Assembly (NCBI GenBank): GCA_907163375.1
Contig: CAJQUW010003459.1
Coordinates: 77,001-141,000 of the forward strand
Direction of reading: 5' to 3'
DNA from: Prostheceraeus crozeri
Lineage: Eukaryota > Platyhelminthes > Polycladida > Euryleptidae
Length of the DNA: 64,000 nt
Both the position numbers and the translations under genes were made by a program. A model generated the notes under the pieces. It saw nothing but the letters and a program-made list of their open reading frames with translations, searched no databases and was not told the DNA's origin. Positions 60,786 through 64,000 of this stretch are shown one piece after another. Each line of letters begins with the position of its first letter. Within the stretch, counting starts at the first letter, position 1.

Positions 60786-62700
60786 ATCTATATTGCATCA
60801 TACACGATTTACGGATAATTTGTTATCGACTAACAAGGCACGAAGAACAAGCTAGTCCTACTCAAAAGGGCTGAATCAAATGCATGCATTAAATATACTG
60901 TGACATGAAATATGAATGGTTTAGCACCTGCTGCTTCATCAGACCACTCTCATTAATGCTGGATTCATGCAGGTTGGTATGAATGAGTAATGAGTGCGAT
61001 CAGTCATGCGAGACAGTAATCGTCTCAAGCTCTCAACCTGCCACAGTACCAGATTCATCCGCTAGTTATTCACGAATTTGGATGTATTGTATTTTATCAA
61101 AATTTTTATGACACAATACAACCATAAATGTTTGACATAATGATTTGCACACCAGGGTTGTCATGAGAAGTTAAGTTTCTAAAATGCGTAGATAATACTC
61201 ATAGACATCCTAAGAGCCATGTATGACGGGGATTGATCATCGAGGTCGAACTACAGGCTCACAGTCAATTGATTGACGTTATGCGTTGATGACCAATATC
61301 ATTGAGTCACATATAGAAGACTATCCTTCAATGATGTCTGATAGATCTTTCAGACTTAAAGTATCAGAAAGTTTGATGTAGGAATTCATTTGACTGAGCT
61401 CTCTAGCCTATAATTCCCAGAATACACATTCACCACCTTTAGAAACTTAAACATCATGATCCGAAGTAACTTCAATTACTTGAAAGATAAAAGAAGTCAC
61501 ATTTCAGACACTATCGGTCTGCATCGATTAATGTCGATTTCTATATTTAGTAATTCTGACACGAATATCCTAAAACTGGAAATGAATGAAATTTTGCAGA
61601 ATTCTATTGCAAGCAATCATTTCATTGCACAGGAACTTGTGAATTTTAACAGCTTGATACAAGACAGCTATAATGATTTTCTTTCATTGCAAATGAATAA
61701 TTTCTTTTGCCATACTGTTAATAATGGAAACAGTCGGAAGCGTTTAGAGAAAGGTAGTAATTTAAATCTTACAATCAAGTGAAATTCTTCTAAAATATTG
61801 GAATTGCTGTCGCAAAGCGAGAAGAGATGAAGAAAACTGAACGAATGTAAGTGTATCAAACTGAACAAAGATACGCCTGAATGAACTGAATAAAGCTTTA
61901 TCCAGCCGCAACCTTACGCACTTCACCTTTTCGGCATGAGTAACAAAAAATATACTATAGCAATATGGTAGAACAGTGGTTCTCAAACGGGGGCCCTCTA
62001 AGGGGTCCACCCACAATACCCTTGACTGGGGCCACGAGAAGAGCATATGAATACAGTGTAGTGTAGCTGTTCTGCATGCATTCAGATGATCCATAAATAA
62101 TTGCCAGCTGATTCTGCGCATGTGAAACGAATGGAGCACTACTGTGAGTAAAGTAAGGAAGCTGCGTGAAAATCAGTGGACTGCAACAACCGATGCTAAG
62201 ATTGTAATACCCATGTCGACAGATTTTCGATATTCATTTTCCCGGACAGCAGCAATATTTTTCCGGGCATCAAACTTGCTTTACCACGGACAGATAAGCA
62301 TCTAATGGATTGACTACCATTCTCTATTTCCATGGTACTGAAGAACTTCAATCGTTTCCTATGCCCAATTGCCCAAGTTGACAAGTGGAGATCAGCTCCT
62401 ACATATTTAACCTGGTGTAATTGTTGTTATATCATGCTTTTTCATGTGTAAATTATGATTTACACATTTGCACTTCTTATGTGTAAATTATCTTTGCTCA
62501 AATAAGATACTGAACTAATTTGACAATTTTGCGACGGAATTTAACATGTCATACCTACAAATTCCGATGCAAACTTGCACAAAATTGGACCATGATTCAA
62601 AAAATAATATTCAATACTTCTAAAACAGTGCAGTAGTTTAGTTTGAATGACAAAACAAGTACGCTGATGCGATCGTGCGTTGTGTATAATTTTGAATATT
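60786..62700. other. Upstream flank of SPTLC1; one hAT-like end
   Basis: CAGTGGTTCTCAAACGGGGG at about 61976 is a typical Charlie-type hAT left end; no right end or duplication was found. A 108-codon plus frame at 61456-61782 has no recognised motif. Confidence 0.4.
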
Positions 62701-62705
62701 GGGTT

Positions 62706-62913
62706 GATCCAGATACCCAATACTTAGGACATACAGAGCGCCACATCACATAAAAGAATGAAAGAACACATGCGAGGAACTGAACTGCAAGTAGCCCAAT
62801 CTGAACATATGTGCAAATTGCTTAGTAATGACATAACCAATTGTTCTTCGGTTAACTACACAGGGTATAGCGAATTAGAAGGTCGTTATAGTAGAAGCCT
62901 TGTTGATAAGTGA
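62706..62913 (+). mobile_element. GIY-YIG (Penelope-like) remnant
   Basis: DPDTQYLGHTERH then, in another frame, HKRMKEHMRGTELQVAQSEH and CKLLSNDITNCSSVNYTGYS resemble a decayed GIY-YIG domain (Y-G-T-R, then R-K-EH). It is distinct in sequence from the other PLE fragments here. Confidence 0.4.
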
Positions 62914-64000
62914 TAAAAACTCCTAGATTAAATCAAACTCTAGGTTTTATGGTAAACCTCTTCTTTAAAAGTATTCGAATAATTGTTTTTGATCATTTTT
63001 GTTGTTTTCCTTGTATTGTTAATTGCTGTTGTCATTGTCAGCTTATGAGCTTACTATTCTTATTCATTGGTTGCAGCCTTACAGGCACATTTCAACCAAG
63101 TGACTGATATTAGTTGTAATGACATGCAATAAAATACAACCAAGAAATTTCGACATAAACGTAGTCATCTTTAGAGTGCAACAAGTAGATTTTATAAATT
63201 GCTTAAAGTTAATTATCCAATTATTTGGATCTTTATCGCGCTTTTCAATCTCCAGTCGAGGCATGTTTTTGTAAGTTCAGTTAGTAGCGCGGTCAACATT
63301 ACATGTCATTAGTATTGGCACAGTACATGCATCCCTCTAAACTCTCGCTTCATTTGGAAAACACGTTGTCACAGACATTCTAGTTAGAACCTCACTTTAT
63401 GAAATTAGGACTTCTCTGTTCTACATGTTGGTTGCGTACGAGTATCTAAAACAAAAACTTGGGCAACCTAAAAGCTATAAAATAAACGACTTCTCACATG
63501 AAACATAATCAACCCCCAATTACCTTCTATAGGGTTTGTGTCTACGCCAGTCACTTCCGCGGTCTGTTGGTCGCAGCTAGTATTTGCCATGTGTCATCAG
63601 GGATGCTATTAACCACCAGTGATGCAGCAAGAAAAATTCAAAAGAGGAGCGCCATTGACAATTATCGCAATTTCGAGAAAACTTAATTTTCAAAACAACT
63701 TTGTTAACAGGAATTCTTCCAAGTAGTAGAGTTACTGCTGCCAACTTCATACATATCTGCACGTGACTATTCTAACAGAAGCTGTTCTGTCATGTAAATC
63801 TCGTATGTTAATTTTCCACCCTGGTTGTTCCAGAAGTAGAAAGGATAAATCGTGTAAAATCTCAAATCATCACGTTATCACTTGAATGTGATGAAAGATA
63901 TTTGATTTTCTTCATAGAAAAACTGTCAATACATCAAAAGCATTCGAATAAGTTACATACTATTGATAAATAAATGCGAATTATTTACTTGTACATATTT
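62914..64000. other. Right flank, nothing recognised
   Basis: No supported gene or repeat end before the window edge. Confidence 0.4.

Noticed and set aside
61456-61782. 108-codon plus-strand open frame upstream of SPTLC1
   Set aside because: No motif, no signal peptide, AT-rich codons typical of chance frames here.

Overview
The window is animal (metazoan) nuclear DNA, most likely from an invertebrate. It is AT-rich by eye and intron-dominated. It holds one clearly recognisable host gene embedded in a dense deposit of transposable elements. I cannot name the phylum from sequence alone.

Host gene. Serine palmitoyltransferase subunit 1 (SPTLC1) lies on the minus strand across 14659-59295. 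Seven coding exons, all with GT-AG borders and compatible phases, give a 492-codon protein without a break. Introns run from 60 nt to about 24.1 kb. All mobile DNA between 14.8 and 59 kb therefore sits inside introns of this gene.

1-14.6 kb (downstream of SPTLC1): a young Ty3/gypsy-like LTR element with identical LTRs and a 5-bp target duplication (1203-5427); a 0.78-kb TIR element (5758-6538); a 2.4-kb hAT element with a perfect 8-bp target duplication and a second hAT-like element nested in it (6696-9089); a possible secreted Cys-rich protein exon (9244-9612, minus); a LINE remnant; a tiny MITE; and otherwise bare sequence.

14.6-35 kb (SPTLC1 exons 7 to 2): a hAT (ZBED5/FAM200-like) transposon nested in a pogo/Tigger-like element; LINE 3' fragments; a Penelope-like (PLE) GIY-YIG fragment; two hAT-like MITEs only 22 bp apart; tRNA-derived SINEs; two of the three copies of a MITE family with 8-bp target duplications; and a hAT dimerisation-domain fragment.

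35-59 kb (intron 1): a LINE 3' end with a cysteine-rich insert; two SINE copies in a direct duplication; a tRNA-like sequence; a P-superfamily transposon with a perfect 8-bp target duplication (41653-43915); a Tc1/mariner remnant; a second, 4.1-kb THAP/P-type element (47032-51111); a PLE with inverted ends (53434-54219); the third MITE copy; and a SINE.

59-64 kb (upstream of SPTLC1): a near-perfect 0.93-kb palindrome of PLE GIY-YIG ends flanked by a 13-bp target duplication (59847-60772), and another GIY-YIG remnant. The most unusual structures are this palindromic PLE dimer, the second PLE with inverted ends, the two distinct P-superfamily elements in one intron, and the MITE insertion proved by an internal empty-site paralogue.
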